From positions 1 to 64,000 of the forward strand of contig CAMWBY010000004.1 of the NCBI GenBank assembly GCA_947172645.1: a stretch of 64,000 nt of DNA, in the 5' to 3' direction. A program made the position numbers and the translations under genes. Of this stretch, positions 63,020 to 64,000 are shown in pieces. Under the pieces are notes generated by a model that did no database searches, was not told the DNA's origin, and worked only from the letters and a program-made list of their open reading frames with translations. Position 1 is the first letter of the stretch. Every line of letters starts with the position of its first letter. Source of the stretch: an uncultured Lachnospiraceae bacterium (GTDB lineage: Bacteria; Bacillota; Clostridia; Lachnospirales; Lachnospiraceae).

Positions 63020-64000
63020 ATGTTAAACAATAAAACGATACTGATTACCGGAGGGACGGGCTCTTTTGGCAAATGCTTCACCAAGTATGTGCTGACCCAT
63101 TATGAGCCGAAGAAAATCATCATCTATTCGCGGGACGAGTTTAAGCAGTGGCTTATGGCGGATGAATTTAAGGAGTATGAGAATAAGCTCCGTTTCTTTA
63201 TCGGTGACGTCAGGGACGTGGAGCGTTTGCGGCGTGCATGCGAGGGCGTGGATTACATTATCCATGCGGCAGCCCTGAAACAGGTTCCGGCTTGTGAATA
63301 TAACCCCAATGAGGCGATTAAGACCAATATACATGGGGCGATGAATGTGATTGACGCAGCGCTTGACAGCGGCGTGCATAAAGTGGTGGCCCTTTCTACG
63401 GATAAGGCCGTGAATCCGGTGAACCTGTATGGCGGCACGAAATTGGTATCGGACAAATTGTTTGTAGCGGCCAATGCTTATGCAGGCACGAAGGATATTA
63501 ATTTCTCTATCGTGCGTTACGGCAATGTAGCGGGCAGCCGGGGTTCTGTGATTCCGGTATTCCATAAGCTGATTAAAGAGGGGAAGACGGAAATGCCTGT
63601 CACGGACGTTCGGATGACGCGTTTCTGGATAAGTCTGACACAGGGTGTGGAGCTTGTGATTAAGGCGCTTACGGAGGCCAAAGGCGGGGAAACTTTTATC
63701 AGTAAAATCCCGTCCTTCAAGGTGACGGATTTGGCGGAGGCGATGCTGCCGGGATGCACCATTAAGGAGACGGGCATCCGTCCGGGTGAGAAACTCCATG
63801 AGATTATGGTGACGACGGAGGATTCCCACACGACCTATGAATATGATAAACATTTTATTGTTTATCCGCAGATGGTATGGAATGAGAGGCAGCAGCCTGA
63901 CCTCAGCGGCAGAAAGGTGGAGGAGGGATTCGCTTACAGTTCGGGCACGAATAAGGAATGGCTGTCGGTAGAAGATATCAGACGGCTTCTGAAAGACGTC
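63020..64000 (+). CDS. PseB/CapE-like UDP-GlcNAc 4,6-dehydratase (3' end cut)
   Basis: An extended short-chain dehydrogenase, 327 codons in the window and open at the right edge; family members have about 330-345 residues, so little is missing. Seen: ILITGGTGSFGKCFTKYVL, catalytic STDKAVNPVNLYGGTKLVSD, RYGNVAGSRGSVIPVF and TRFWISLTQGVELV. Such enzymes turn UDP-GlcNAc into a 4-keto-6-deoxy sugar on the way to L-FucNAc or pseudaminic acid; which one depends on genes to the right. GGAGGAACGCAT is the ribosome site. Confidence 0.9.
   Translation, partial: MLNNKTILITGGTGSFGKCFTKYVLTHYEPKKIIIYSRDEFKQWLMADEFKEYENKLRFFIGDVRDVERLRRACEGVDYIIHAAALKQVPACEYNPNEAIKTNIHGAMNVIDAALDSGVHKVVALSTDKAVNPVNLYGGTKLVSDKLFVAANAYAGTKDINFSIVRYGNVAGSRGSVIPVFHKLIKEGKTEMPVTDVRMTRFWISLTQGVELVIKALTEAKGGETFISKIPSFKVTDLAEAMLPGCTIKETGIRPGEKLHEIMVTTEDSHTTYEYDKHFIVYPQMVWNERQQPDLSGRKVEEGFAYSSGTNKEWLSVEDIRRLLKDV

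Noticed and set aside
1..64000. CRISPR array, insertion sequence or prophage
   Set aside because: No regularly spaced direct repeats, transposase, integrase or phage structural gene was seen on either strand.

Overview
The window looks like chromosomal DNA of a gut-type Lachnospiraceae bacterium (Clostridia, Bacillota). The signs are Gram-positive lipoproteins with LAGC lipoboxes, many CUT1 sugar ABC transporters without their own ATPase, YesM/YesN-type two-component systems, a YesL protein, a Spo0A-type DNA-binding protein, strong AGGAGG ribosome sites and tRNAs without encoded CCA. No insertion sequence, phage gene or CRISPR array was seen.

Positions 1-31100 are mostly a carbohydrate-acquisition region. 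It opens with the 3' part of a tRNA-Asn and its terminator, then a CBM9-like protein, a sugar nucleotidyltransferase and an AraC regulator. Divergent from the AraC gene is a CUT1 transporter (binding protein and two permeases) followed by a NahK-like sugar 1-kinase; with the nucleotidyltransferase this suggests uptake of an amino sugar or related sugar followed by 1-phosphorylation. The second block (7847-20056) has a YesM/YesN sensor pair, a CUT1 transporter, a GH38 alpha-mannosidase, a ROK kinase, a GntR regulator and a mannose-6-phosphate isomerase fused to a degenerate kinase-like domain: a nearly complete mannoside utilisation locus. The third block (20328-26488) has another CUT1 transporter, a GH31 alpha-glycosidase and YesL. 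Next come a hybrid histidine kinase and a binding lipoprotein with no permease (26737-30642), then tRNA-Glu and tRNA-Cys.

Positions 31200-43210 are mixed: two lipoproteins (one DUF3048), an alpha/beta hydrolase, an orphan coiled-coil protein, an AgrC/AgrA-like pair, and an OmpR-type two-component system that is separated from a MacB-like ABC exporter by a HepT/MntA toxin-antitoxin module on the other strand.

Positions 43429-64000 are a surface polysaccharide locus. It holds an RmlD-like reductase, GDP-mannose 4,6-dehydratase and GDP-fucose synthase (GDP-L-fucose), a polymerase-like membrane protein, a MATE transporter, a stand-alone Spo0A DNA-binding domain, an initiating sugar-phosphate transferase, a Wzz-like protein with what looks like a dead tyrosine-kinase domain, a series of GT2 and GT4 transferases, an EpsG-like polymerase, a GT39-like membrane transferase and, cut by the right edge, a PseB/CapE-like UDP-GlcNAc 4,6-dehydratase. 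No Wzx-type flippase is recognised; it may lie to the right.

The most unusual items are a tightly folded three-way-junction element at 23571-23713, the kinase-like/isomerase fusion, the hybrid-kinase/binding-protein pair, the Wzz protein with its kinase remnant, and repeated GTGCAAAA sites around the AraC promoter.
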